Shown piece after piece: positions 34,035 to 42,488 of a stretch of 64,000 bases of DNA. Numbering within the stretch: the stretch's first letter is position 1; each line of letters starts with the position of its first letter. Where the stretch lies: contig JACGXE010000002.1 of assembly GCA_014138095.1 (NCBI GenBank), positions 186,001 to 250,000 on the forward strand. The letters are read 5' to 3'. The notes below the pieces were generated by a model. That model saw only the letters and a list, made by a program, of their open reading frames with translations, was not told the origin of the DNA and did no database searches. The translations under genes were made by a program, and so were the position numbers. The stretch is from Ochrobactrum sp. RH2CCR150 (lineage in GTDB: Bacteria > Pseudomonadota > Alphaproteobacteria > Rhizobiales > Rhizobiaceae).

Positions 34035-35612
34035 TTATGCTTCCAGCCAGACTTTTTCGGCAAGGCGCGCACCCATCAGATTGAACATCGGATGCGTGGT
34101 CACGCCCTTGAGCTTCTTGGAGGTGGCATCGAGATAGTCGCCAAACATTGGGATAAGTGCGCCGCCATCATTGCTGATCATGGCCTGCAGTTCGGCGTAG
34201 ATTTCCTTGCGCTTGGCCTGATCGAGCATCGCACGGGCTTCAAGCAGTTTGGCGTCGAAATCGGCGCTCTTCCAATGCGTATCGTTTTGCGATGCGTTGG
34301 ATGCGTAGGCAACCGACAGGGCCTGATCGGCGGTCGGGCGACCACCACGATAAGACATGCAGAACGGCGCCTTCATCCAGACATTGTCCCAATATCCGTC
34401 AGCCGGTTCGCGCTTGATATCGATCTCGATGCCCGACTTGGCGGCGGCGGTGCGGAAAATCGCTGCGGCATCGACAGCGCCCGTAAAGGCGGCATCGGAT
34501 GCGGACAGCTGGATTTTCAGCGAATCCATGCCTGCCTGTTTCAGATAGAACTTGGCCTTTTCCGGGTCATAGGCGCGCTGCGGCAGTGCTGCGTCGAAGA
34601 ACGGGTCGGTGCTCGGGATAGGGTTGTCGTTTCCGAGACGTCCATAGCCGCGCAAGGCGGTCTTGAGCATCTGTTCGCGGTCGATGGCGTGCTTGATGGC
34701 GAGACGGACATTGTTGTCGGTAAAAGGCGCCTGCGTGCAATCCATCAGGAAGGAGAAGTGCTGGCCGCCGGACGACTGGACGATGTTGAGGTTCGGATTG
34801 CGTTTCAACAGATCGACGGTCTTGAAATCGAGCTGGTTGATAGCGTGAACCTGACCGGACATCATGGCGTTGGTGCGGGCGGACACATCGTTGATGACGA
34901 TGACTTCAACTGCATCAACCCATGCCGTGTTCGGCTTCCAATAGCTCTCATTGCGCGTGAAACGCGAACGCACGCCCGGCTGAAAACGCTCGAAAACGAA
35001 AGGTCCGGTGCCGACCGGCTTGTTGAAATCGGTCCAGTCTTTCGGAACCACGAGGAAGTGATAATCGGACAGGATGTAAGGCAGATCGGCATTGCCGCTC
35101 TTCAGTGTGATCTTGACCGTGCCAGCATCGACCTTGGCGACATCGGTGAATTCCGATGCCAGCGAACGCGCGCCAGATGTGGTTTCGCCGCGATGAAGGT
35201 TGATCGAATAGATGACGTCGTCGGCGTCAAGCGTCTTGCCGTTATGGAAGGTCACGCCCTGACGAACCTTGAAGGTCCATTCCTTGGCGTCGGCTGACGG
35301 TTCCCAGCTTTCGAACAGCTCAGGCACAGCCTTGTTATCGGCGTCGATTTCGACAAGGCCGTTCATCAGCATGTAGGCCTGATTGACCGGAACCCAATCT
35401 TTCAGAAGGCGCGGATCGAAATTGTCGGTCGTGCTGCCGCCGCCGATGCCGAGCTTGAGCACTCCGCCTTTCTTTGGCGCGCCATCGCCTGCCGCAGCAG
35501 CGGGCGAGGTGATCAGGCCGCTCATGCCAGTGATGCCCACCAGACCGAGGCCTGCTGCGCCCGCCATGAAAGAACGACGCGTCAATTGAAACTGGCTTTT
35601 TTGCTCAGGCAT
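34035..35612 (-). CDS. Periplasmic solute-binding protein, family 5 (peptide/opine/nickel type)
   Basis: The 525-residue protein has a twin-arginine signal (LTRRSFMAGAAGLGLVGITG, about 11-45) and mature family-5 features: GGSTTDNFDPRLLKDW, EPSADAKEWTFKVRQGVTFHNGKTLDADDVIYSIN and PFTDNNVRLAIKHAIDREQM. It captures the ligand in the periplasm for the DppBC-type permease. It is first in the operon that ends with the S15-type hydrolase. The ligand could be a modified peptide or an ester; sequence does not decide. Confidence 0.92.
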   Translation of the reverse strand: MPEQKSQFQLTRRSFMAGAAGLGLVGITGMSGLITSPAAAAGDGAPKKGGVLKLGIGGGSTTDNFDPRLLKDWVPVNQAYMLMNGLVEIDADNKAVPELFESWEPSADAKEWTFKVRQGVTFHNGKTLDADDVIYSINLHRGETTSGARSLASEFTDVAKVDAGTVKITLKSGNADLPYILSDYHFLVVPKDWTDFNKPVGTGPFVFERFQPGVRSRFTRNESYWKPNTAWVDAVEVIVINDVSARTNAMMSGQVHAINQLDFKTVDLLKRNPNLNIVQSSGGQHFSFLMDCTQAPFTDNNVRLAIKHAIDREQMLKTALRGYGRLGNDNPIPSTDPFFDAALPQRAYDPEKAKFYLKQAGMDSLKIQLSASDAAFTGAVDAAAIFRTAAAKSGIEIDIKREPADGYWDNVWMKAPFCMSYRGGRPTADQALSVAYASNASQNDTHWKSADFDAKLLEARAMLDQAKRKEIYAELQAMISNDGGALIPMFGDYLDATSKKLKGVTTHPMFNLMGARLAEKVWLEA

Positions 35613-35792
35613 TCTGTACCCCTGTGTTTAAGTCATAGCTTATCGGCTTTTGCGGGTGGGGTAGCTTACTGCAGCCCTTATTTTCAAGGGTTGATGTCCG
35701 ATTTCTGGGTATGACTTTTAAGCATACCCCCATGCGAAATGTGTGTCTTGGCATTTGCGCGAACAGGAATAAAGGAGCGTCCAACAGTACCG

Positions 35793-35833
35793 GCAGGGGC
35801 GCTTTTCCGTAAGGGAAGCCGCTCCTGCTTTTT
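35793..35833 (+). terminator. Orphan terminator-like hairpin upstream of a small membrane protein gene
   Basis: GCAGGGGCGCTTTTCC, a GTAA loop and GGGAAGCCGCTCCTGC form a long, nearly continuous stem followed by TTTTT. It lies 29 bases before the CBU_0592-type gene, on the same strand, with no coding gene ahead of it. It may end a small RNA or act as an attenuator. Confidence 0.65.
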
Positions 35834-35861
35834 CAGATTTGGATGATCCTGGAGATCGAAA

Positions 35862-36128
35862 ATGGGTTTGCCGGATGTTATCGGCTTGGTGGGCGCGTTC
35901 TTTTACCTGCTTGGCTATGCGCTGATTCAATTGCGTATTTTTACCGTCGATGATCCGGTCATTCCGCTGCTGAATGTTCTGGGCGGCGTTGCCCTGATCT
36001 ATTCGTTAGCCTGGAATTTCAACCTCGGCTCCTTCATTTCGCAGGTTGCCTGGCTGGTCATAACCGTTTTCGGATATATCCGCTTCCGCATGGTGTCGCG
36101 TCGCCGCGCCGCACTCGCACAGGAATGA
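35862..36128 (+). CDS. CBU_0592-type small membrane protein
   Basis: The 88-residue protein has three hydrophobic segments (about 3-22, 32-50, 55-75) and a basic C-terminus (FRMVSRRRAALAQE). The pattern GLVGAFFYLLGYALIQLR..N.LGG..LIYSL.W..N..SF.SQ..W matches the small family that NCBI names after CBU_0592. Function is unknown. It faces the LysR gene. Confidence 0.8.
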   Translation: MGLPDVIGLVGAFFYLLGYALIQLRIFTVDDPVIPLLNVLGGVALIYSLAWNFNLGSFISQVAWLVITVFGYIRFRMVSRRRAALAQE

Positions 36129-36137
36129 TGCGTTTCG

Positions 36138-36169
36138 CCGATCCGATCATCTTTACGTGATCGGATCGG
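36138..36169. terminator. 12-bp hairpin between convergent genes
   Basis: CCGATCCGATCA and TGATCGGATCGG pair perfectly around an 8-base loop. The hairpin covers the last codons of the LysR gene and follows the small membrane protein gene. There is no T-run, so a shared bidirectional terminator is plausible but weakly supported. Confidence 0.5.
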
Positions 36170-37049
36170 TTCCGTTGCTTGCAATCAGCCAGTCGGCCAC
36201 TTCCCGCACGATTTTACGCTGGTGACGGTCGGCTGGCCGCATCAGATAGAAATAGGCGTCCGACCGCATCATGTGGCTGTGCACGGGAACCAGTGTCCCA
36301 CTCGCAAGCTGTTCCTTGATCAGCCATGTCCAGCCGAGCGTGATGCCGATGCCTTGCGTTGCCGCGGCGACGCAAAGGCCGTAATCGCCAAGCCGCCATT
36401 CCAGCGCGCCAGCGGGCGGCGACAGTCGGGCGTCGTGCCACCATTCCGGCCATCCCTGCCATTCGCGCATCGTATCTTCGATAGCAAGCAGCACAGGCGC
36501 TTCCTGCTCCATGATATTGGGCACGCCCGGTGCTGATACCGGCACAACTTCCTCTCGACCCAGCACTGTGAGATTGACGCCGATGGGGCGCTCTTTGCGA
36601 TAGAACAATGCAAGATCGAACTCATCGAGCCGCAAATGGGCGACGTCATCCGTCACGCGCAGCCGGATTTCAATACCCGAAATTTCAGCTTTTAACTTGC
36701 CTATGCGCGAAAGAAACCACTGGTCGGCAATGCCGCGCGAACAGGCGATGGTGATCTGCCGGGGCCCGATCCAAGCCCGAAGGCCGTCTGTGACAGCGCT
36801 CAGATCGCCCAAGAGTCGACTGACCTCCGAGGCATAGCTCTCGCCGATAGCGGTCAGTTGCACGCCGACGGGCAGACGATTGAAGAGTTTGGAGCCGATG
36901 AACGCTTCCAGCTTGCCGATCTGGCGGCTGACGGCGCTTTGGGTCAGGCCCAGTTCCAGACCTGCACGGGAGAAACTGCCAAGTCTGGCCGCGCTGTCGA
37001 AAACCACCAGCGCATTAAGCGGCGGCATGGATTGACGACCGACTGCCAC
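36153..37049 (-). CDS. LysR-family transcriptional regulator (GcvA-like)
   Basis: The 298-residue protein has an N-terminal winged helix-turn-helix (LNALVVFDSAARLGSFSRAGLELGLTQSAVSRQIGKLEAFIGSKLFNRL, about 10-60). The periplasmic-binding-fold effector domain follows, with the GcvA-type features ADQWFLSRI and LCVAAATQGIGITLGWTWL. The start is a GTG with GGGAG upstream; an ATG lies at 37028. Targets are not evident: the divergent side has only a short gap before the hypothetical gene, and no metabolic operon abuts it. Confidence 0.9.
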   Translation of the reverse strand: MAVGRQSMPPLNALVVFDSAARLGSFSRAGLELGLTQSAVSRQIGKLEAFIGSKLFNRLPVGVQLTAIGESYASEVSRLLGDLSAVTDGLRAWIGPRQITIACSRGIADQWFLSRIGKLKAEISGIEIRLRVTDDVAHLRLDEFDLALFYRKERPIGVNLTVLGREEVVPVSAPGVPNIMEQEAPVLLAIEDTMREWQGWPEWWHDARLSPPAGALEWRLGDYGLCVAAATQGIGITLGWTWLIKEQLASGTLVPVHSHMMRSDAYFYLMRPADRHQRKIVREVADWLIASNGTDPIT

Positions 37050-37172
37050 AGTTGACTACTCCCGTTTGCCAGAAGGCATGAATTGCAATTTTGGTTTGGT
37101 TTTCTGTATCCGAACCGTGTTCGTCAAGTCCCTTCGAGGGAATACCCAATAGCTTGCAGGGCGGAGATCAAC

Positions 37173-37544
37173 CTAAGACCCAGTCGGGACGGCAATGTCT
37201 TCCAGCAGAGCTGAAGCGCTTTTGGACAAAGGGCAGCCTTTTTCGCCGAGATATTGCAAGGCATTGCGCGCCAAGGCGCGATCAGCCGCATTGCCTATAA
37301 AGGTCGTCAGTGAATCTTTGAACTCCAATACGATGTTCTCGGTTCCGCGCATGGTGCGATAGTCAACGCGTGACACGCTGGAATATGGCTTGGAGCGCAA
37401 GAGAAAAAGCCGGAATTCAATGCGGTCATCATGGAGCGTAAGCCGCGGACCAATATTGTTATGGCCCCATGCTATCCAGGGAATAGCTTTCCATCCACCG
37501 AAAGATGCCTTCAGCGGTATGTTCAATAAGTTCTGCGTGTTCAT
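37173..37544 (-). CDS. Hypothetical protein, 123 residues
   Basis: I do not recognise a family. The protein has no signal peptide or clear transmembrane helix. The core (RLTLHDDRIEFRLFLLRSKPYSSVSRVDYRTMRGTENIVLEFKDS) alternates like a small beta-sheet domain of PH or bPH type, followed by a short helix with ALARNALQYLGEKG. It sits alone between the LysR gene and the crotonase operon. Confidence 0.7.
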   Translation of the reverse strand: MNTQNLLNIPLKASFGGWKAIPWIAWGHNNIGPRLTLHDDRIEFRLFLLRSKPYSSVSRVDYRTMRGTENIVLEFKDSLTTFIGNAADRALARNALQYLGEKGCPLSKSASALLEDIAVPTGS

Positions 37545-37651
37545 TGCTTCTAGCTAATGGAAGAACTGAACGGAGGAAAGCCGATTGACGAGAGATGTCG
37601 TGATGGCATTGGCAGGGCAGTCGTAAGCGCATTCAGCCGTAGACCTGATTG

Positions 37652-38446
37652 CTATTTTCCCTTCCAGACTGGATCGCGCTTTTCGGCGAAGGCTTTGGCG
37701 CCTTCCAGATTGTCGTCCGATCCATAGAGAATATCGACCGTTGCCAGCTTGCGACGCATGACAAGGTTCATCATGGTCTGAAAATCTTCGCTTTCGGCGT
37801 GGCGCACGGTTTCCTTGATTGCTGCGTAAACCAGCGGCGGGCCGGATGCCAGCAAACGCGCGATCTCCCATACGCGCTCTTCCAGTTTATCTTGAGGCAG
37901 GACCTCGTTGACGAGGCCCCAGCGGCGCGCTTCCTGAGCGTCGATCCAGCGGCCGGTCAACAACAGTTCCATCGCGATGTGATAAGGAATGCGTTTCGGA
38001 AGCCGGATGCTTGCTGCATCTGCAATGGTTCCCGAGCGGATTTCCGGCAATGAAAAAGAAGAGTGGTCCGCGGCATAGATCAGGTCGCAGGACAGAGCGA
38101 GTTCGAAGCCGCCGCCTGCGGCCATGCCGCTGACACAAGCGATGACAGGCTTGTTCAGGTCGCGCAGTTCCTGAATGCCGCCAAAGCCGCCAATCCCATA
38201 GTCACCGTCGATGGGAGCGCCTTCGGCCGCTGCTTTCAAATCCCAACCGGCAGAGAAGAAGCGTTCACCGGCGGTCTTGAGAATGGCGACGCGCAGTTCG
38301 GGATCGTCGCGAAAGGCCGCGAAGGTTTGCCCCATGATCCGCGACGTTGGAAGATCAATCGCGTTGGCCTTGGGCCGGTCCAACGTAACTTCCAGAATAG
38401 CGCCTTCACGGCGGGTTGTTATGGCAGCTTCGGCCTGCGTGCTCAT
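37652..38446 (-). CDS. Enoyl-CoA hydratase, carnitinyl-CoA-dehydratase-like (copy 1)
   Basis: This is a 264-residue crotonase-fold protein. The oxyanion hole segment is GMAAGGGFELALSCDL and the second catalytic Glu lies in FSLPEIRSGT, so both acid residues of hydratases are present. The N-terminal LDRPKANAID and C-terminal FAEKRDPVWKGK match CaiD (crotonobetainyl-CoA hydratase) closely in memory. It is last in the TetR-led operon, two bases after copy 2. It probably hydrates a 2-enoyl-CoA with a cationic group at C4, in line with the rest of the operon. Confidence 0.85.
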   Translation of the reverse strand: MSTQAEAAITTRREGAILEVTLDRPKANAIDLPTSRIMGQTFAAFRDDPELRVAILKTAGERFFSAGWDLKAAAEGAPIDGDYGIGGFGGIQELRDLNKPVIACVSGMAAGGGFELALSCDLIYAADHSSFSLPEIRSGTIADAASIRLPKRIPYHIAMELLLTGRWIDAQEARRWGLVNEVLPQDKLEERVWEIARLLASGPPLVYAAIKETVRHAESEDFQTMMNLVMRRKLATVDILYGSDDNLEGAKAFAEKRDPVWKGK

Positions 38447-38447
38447 T

Positions 38448-39239
38448 TCATCTGCCTTTCCAAACGGGATCGCGTTTCTCGACAGCTGCGCGCGGTCCCT
38501 CCAGCGCGTCTTCGCTTTCGATCAGCGCTCTGAACAGTGGAAACGTACCGGCGCGCATGGCGGCATAGCTCTCGGCCAGGCTCATATGCTCGGCCATGCG
38601 TGTCGTCTGTTTTGCGGCGGCAACCGAAAGCGGCGCAGAACGCAGAATGCGTGCGGCGAGCGCTCTGGCCGCATTCATCAGCTCGGCCTGCGGCACCACC
38701 TCATTGACCAGCCCCCACCGCAGACAGTCCTGTGCATTGAAACGTCGACCGCCGTAAAGAACTTCGTTTGCAATGACCTTGGGCAGAAGTTTGGGCAGAA
38801 CGAACGAACCTATATCCGGCAGAACACCGAGCGATGTCTCGGGTAGCCAGAATTGTGCATGATCCGCGGCGATAATGAAGTCGGCGGTCAGGAGTATTTC
38901 GAAGCCAGCGCCAATGGCATAGCCGTTGACCGCGCAGATGACCGGCTTTTCCAATCCGGGCAGTTCTGAAAAGCCATAGATGCCGCCCTGGCCATAGTCA
39001 GCGATATAGCCATCTCCGCCAGTGGCGGCAGCTTCGTTCAGATCCCATCCAGCGGAGAAAAATTTCTCACCTGCACCTGTGAAAATCGCAACGCGCAGGT
39101 CCGGATCATCGCGAAAAATGGCGAAGGCGTCGCCGAGCTTTCGACTGGTTGGCTGGTCTATCGCATTGGCCTTGGGCCGGTCGAGCGTGATCTCTAATAT
39201 CTGGCCGTTGCGAACGATTTTGACCTCTTCAGACATCAT
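38448..39239 (-). CDS. Enoyl-CoA hydratase, carnitinyl-CoA-dehydratase-like (copy 2)
   Basis: This 263-residue crotonase is a paralogue of the next gene, sharing LDRPKANAIDQPTSR, GGIYGFSELPGLEKPVI, GAGFEILL and the RDPVWKGR tail. Both Glu positions (GFEIL and LPETSLGV) are kept. Its start overlaps the stop of the acyl-CoA synthetase gene by 4 bases (ATGA). Two close copies in one operon suggest a hydratase/isomerase pair or two successive substrates. Exact activity is inferred from family only. Confidence 0.85.
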   Translation of the reverse strand: MMSEEVKIVRNGQILEITLDRPKANAIDQPTSRKLGDAFAIFRDDPDLRVAIFTGAGEKFFSAGWDLNEAAATGGDGYIADYGQGGIYGFSELPGLEKPVICAVNGYAIGAGFEILLTADFIIAADHAQFWLPETSLGVLPDIGSFVLPKLLPKVIANEVLYGGRRFNAQDCLRWGLVNEVVPQAELMNAARALAARILRSAPLSVAAAKQTTRMAEHMSLAESYAAMRAGTFPLFRALIESEDALEGPRAAVEKRDPVWKGR

Positions 39240-41287
39240 GCTCTCCTGTTGCGTATTAGGGCATCGACGGCGATGGCATTATCCGGGGTGACGATGAGCG
39301 GATTGATATCGAGTTCCTCAATCAAGCCTGCCTGAGCGAGAGCATGGTTGCCAACTCGCCACGCCGCTTCCACGGCGGCTTCGATGTCCGCTTTCCGTCG
39401 GCCACGGAACCCGGTCAGAAGCGGGGCTGAGCGCAACGAGAGAAGCGCTGTTCGAATATCATCGCGACTGGCGGGTAAAAGAAGCGCGCGCGTATCATTC
39501 CAGAGTTCGACCATCACGCCGCCTGCGCCGATGGTGAGATAAAGCCCGAATTGCGGATCGCGTGCGATGCCGACGATCAGTTCGGCAACACCTCCCTGAA
39601 CCATTTTCTCGACCAGAAAATCGCACTCAAGATGGGCAAGCAAAACTGCGGCTGTACGCACAGCCTCGGCATCCGCCAGATTGAGGTGGACCGCCGCCAT
39701 TTCGGTCTTGTGGAGAAGGTTGTCTCCAACGCCCTTCAGGACGACGGGGTAGCCCAGCTTTTCAGCAAGCGCGACAGCATCATCGACGGTGGATGCGATG
39801 CCGCCCTGTGGGGTGACGATGCCGATTTCATGCAGGACAGCTTTGGACGACCATTCGTCCATTGCAATCGCGTCCGATGCAAGGGCTGGCGCCTGGGTGG
39901 TGAGCAGTGGAGGTTGCGGGTGCGACCAGCTATCACCAATCCAGGCGGCATTGGCCGCAGCCGTCAGCGCTGTGGCAAGCCCCATCATTGGCGCGATACC
40001 GGCGGCGATCAACCGTTCGGCATGGGTTTCGGTGAGGTTTTCCGGCAGACTGGCGACGAGTGCGAAGCGCCCACCGCTTGCCTTGTGCGCTTCTATCGCC
40101 GCTTCTAGCGATGTTTCGCAACCATTGTCGACGCAGCGGTCGCCGCGAGGAAAGTCGAGCACCAATATGGTCAGGCCGAAATTTCCGTCGAGCATGGCGC
40201 GATAGGTTGCCGTGAGTGCTGGTCCATTTCCCCATGTGAAGGTGTGATAGTCGAGGGGGTTCGAGATCGTGACCATTTCGGGCAAGGTGGCGCGTAGTTT
40301 CTCGGCCTCGTCAGGTGCAAGCGGTCGGAGCTCAAGACCGGCAGCGCTTGCAAGATCGCCAACGAGCGATGCTTCGCCGCCGGAACAGCTCATCGAGCCG
40401 AGACTTTGATCCGGCGAGGGACCAAGCACATGCAGCAGCTTCAGGGTTTCGACAAATTCGTCGAGCGTCCGGGCACGGACGACGCCGCATCGTGCGAAAA
40501 AGGCATCGGCAAGCGTGTCGGCTCCGGCCAGTGAAGCGGTATGTGAAAGGGTCATCGCCTGTGCCGCGGCGGAGGTCCCGACCTTGATCGCCACGACGGG
40601 CTTCCTCATTGCGCGCGCTTTAGCGAATACACGTTCCAGCCGTGTAATATTGTCGAAGCCTTCAATGTGCAGGCCAAGAACGGTAACACGCGGATCGTCC
40701 AGGGCTGCTTCGGCAAGTTCAGAAAGACCCGTCTGGGCCTGATTTCCGGCGGTCAGCACATAGGCAATCGGCAGGCCGCGACGCTGCATAGTGAGATTGA
40801 TGGCGATATTGGACGACTGCACGACAATTGCGGCACCGCTTTCCACTCTCTTGCCGCCATGCTGGTCTGGCCAGAGCAGCGCGCCGTCAAGATAATTGAT
40901 GAAGCCATAGCAATTGGGGCCGAGGATCGGCATATCGCCCGCCGCTCCCAGCAAAGCCCGGTTGCGCTCGGCGCCATCGGAAACCTCATTGAAGCCGGAT
41001 GCGAAGCATACCGCGCCGCCACTGCCGCGCGCTGCCAGTTCTCGAACGATGTTGATTGTTCCGTCGCGATTGACGCCGATGAAGCTGACATCGGGCGCGC
41101 CGGGCAGGTCTGCGACAGATCGATAGCACTGGATATCGTCGATCGTATCGCGCGTGGGGTGGACTGGCCAAAGGTCGCCTTCAAAACCCATTTTACGGCA
41201 TTGCCTCAGCACTGCCATAGACCACCCGCCGCCAAAGATCGCAATCGAACGCGGACGTAGAACACGAGACAGGTTCTTTTTGCTCAC
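39236..41287 (-). CDS. NDP-forming acyl-CoA synthetase (ADP-forming type)
   Basis: The protein has 683 residues from a GTG at 41287, which lies two bases after the dehydrogenase stop. Longer in-frame starts would overlap that gene. Domains in order: CoA-binding Rossmann (LRPRSIAIFGG.., about 1-130), two succinyl-CoA-synthetase-like flavodoxin parts with the phosphohistidine loop LSHTASLAGAD (about residue 250), and a C-terminal ATP-grasp domain (GYPVVLKGVGDNLLHKTEMAAVHLNL ... LELDINPL-type end). The enzyme activates a carboxylic acid with CoA, ATP to ADP. In this operon its likely substrate is an omega-guanidino or related acid formed after the decarboxylase step. Confidence 0.88.
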   Translation of the reverse strand: MSKKNLSRVLRPRSIAIFGGGWSMAVLRQCRKMGFEGDLWPVHPTRDTIDDIQCYRSVADLPGAPDVSFIGVNRDGTINIVRELAARGSGGAVCFASGFNEVSDGAERNRALLGAAGDMPILGPNCYGFINYLDGALLWPDQHGGKRVESGAAIVVQSSNIAINLTMQRRGLPIAYVLTAGNQAQTGLSELAEAALDDPRVTVLGLHIEGFDNITRLERVFAKARAMRKPVVAIKVGTSAAAQAMTLSHTASLAGADTLADAFFARCGVVRARTLDEFVETLKLLHVLGPSPDQSLGSMSCSGGEASLVGDLASAAGLELRPLAPDEAEKLRATLPEMVTISNPLDYHTFTWGNGPALTATYRAMLDGNFGLTILVLDFPRGDRCVDNGCETSLEAAIEAHKASGGRFALVASLPENLTETHAERLIAAGIAPMMGLATALTAAANAAWIGDSWSHPQPPLLTTQAPALASDAIAMDEWSSKAVLHEIGIVTPQGGIASTVDDAVALAEKLGYPVVLKGVGDNLLHKTEMAAVHLNLADAEAVRTAAVLLAHLECDFLVEKMVQGGVAELIVGIARDPQFGLYLTIGAGGVMVELWNDTRALLLPASRDDIRTALLSLRSAPLLTGFRGRRKADIEAAVEAAWRVGNHALAQAGLIEELDINPLIVTPDNAIAVDALIRNRRA

Positions 41288-41289
41288 GA

Positions 41290-42450
41290 TCAGGCTCCGA
41301 GTGGTCGGAGAAGGTCGCGGGCAATGATGTGGCGTTGGATTTCGCTGGTGCCATCCCAAATTCGCTCCACACGGGCGTCGCGCCAAAAGCGTTCCAACGG
41401 CAGGTCGTCCATCAATCCCATGCCGCCATGCACCTGAATGGCGCGGTCGGTAACGCGAGCCAGCATCTCAGACGCATAGACCTTCGCGGACGCAATCTCA
41501 CGGTTTGCTGGCAAGCCCTGATCGAGACGCCAGGCAGCTGCCAATGTCAGCCAGTCGGCGGCATCGATTTCGGTAACGGAATCGGCAAGCTGGAAACCAA
41601 CGCCCTGAAAGCGCCCGATGGGCTGACCAAATTGCTTACGCTGCGCGGCATAGTCCACCATCATGTCGAACACACGGCGCGCTCGCCCAACCGCCATTGT
41701 CGCCACGGTGATGCGGGTGGCATAAAGCCATTCATTCATGACGGCAAAGCCCCCATCGACATCGCCGAGAACCTGAGCATCCGGAATGCGGCAATCATCG
41801 AATTCAAGGATCATATTCTTGTAGCCGCGGTGGCTGACGGATTTATATCCCTCGCGGATCGTGAAGCCGGGCGTGCCGCGATCCACCAGAAAGGTCGTGA
41901 TTTTCTTCTTCGTTCCGGCAGAAGATTGTTCTTCGCCGGTCGCCATGAAGACAATGACGAAATCGGCGTGTTCCGCGCCTGAAATGAAATGCTTGGTACC
42001 GTTCAGCACCCAGTCGCCGCCATCGCGGCGCGCATTGGCTTTCATACCGCGAATGTCGGAGCCCGCATCGGGCTCGGTCATGGCGAGCGCATCCATCCTT
42101 TCGCCGCGCACGGCAGGCAGGAGATATCGCTCGATCTGTTCGCCCTGACAGGCCATCAGAATATTTTGCGGACGCCCGAAGAAATGTGTGAGCGCCATCG
42201 ATCCGCGACCGAGTTCGCGCTCAACCAGCGCAAATTCGAGATGGGAGAGACCTGGGCCGCCGGCAGATTCCGGGAAGTTGCTGGCGTAGAAGCCAAGTTC
42301 GATCGCCTTGCGCTTGATTTCCTCGCCGATCTCCTGTGGCACATGACCGAGACGTTCGACGGTCGTTTCATGCGGATAAATCTCGTTCTCGACAAAGCTT
42401 CGAACTGTCGAGACGATCATTTCCTGTTCTTCAGTCAGTCCGAAATGCAT
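41290..42450 (-). CDS. Acyl-CoA dehydrogenase
   Basis: This 386-residue flavoprotein has all family marks: MTEPDAGSDIRGMKANARRDGGDWVLNGTKHFISG in the beta domain, ARRVFDMMVDYAAQRKQFGQPI, and QVHGGMGLMDDLPLERFWRDARVERIWDGTSEIQRHIIARDLL. The terminal GTSEIQ region is present; the base aligned with the usual Glu is preceded by IWDGT, so Asp may serve. It introduces a 2,3 double bond in acyl-CoA and passes electrons to ETF. It resembles CaiA-type enzymes and lies between the decarboxylase and CoA synthetase genes. Confidence 0.9.
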   Translation of the reverse strand: MHFGLTEEQEMIVSTVRSFVENEIYPHETTVERLGHVPQEIGEEIKRKAIELGFYASNFPESAGGPGLSHLEFALVERELGRGSMALTHFFGRPQNILMACQGEQIERYLLPAVRGERMDALAMTEPDAGSDIRGMKANARRDGGDWVLNGTKHFISGAEHADFVIVFMATGEEQSSAGTKKKITTFLVDRGTPGFTIREGYKSVSHRGYKNMILEFDDCRIPDAQVLGDVDGGFAVMNEWLYATRITVATMAVGRARRVFDMMVDYAAQRKQFGQPIGRFQGVGFQLADSVTEIDAADWLTLAAAWRLDQGLPANREIASAKVYASEMLARVTDRAIQVHGGMGLMDDLPLERFWRDARVERIWDGTSEIQRHIIARDLLRPLGA

Positions 42451-42488
42451 TGCGTTCCTCCCGTTACGCCTTGCTTAGACCCTCTGGC

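Noticed and set aside
35718..35930. A 70-codon minus-strand frame
   Set aside because: It crosses the terminator-like hairpin and the start of the small membrane protein gene, with no ribosome site or family similarity.
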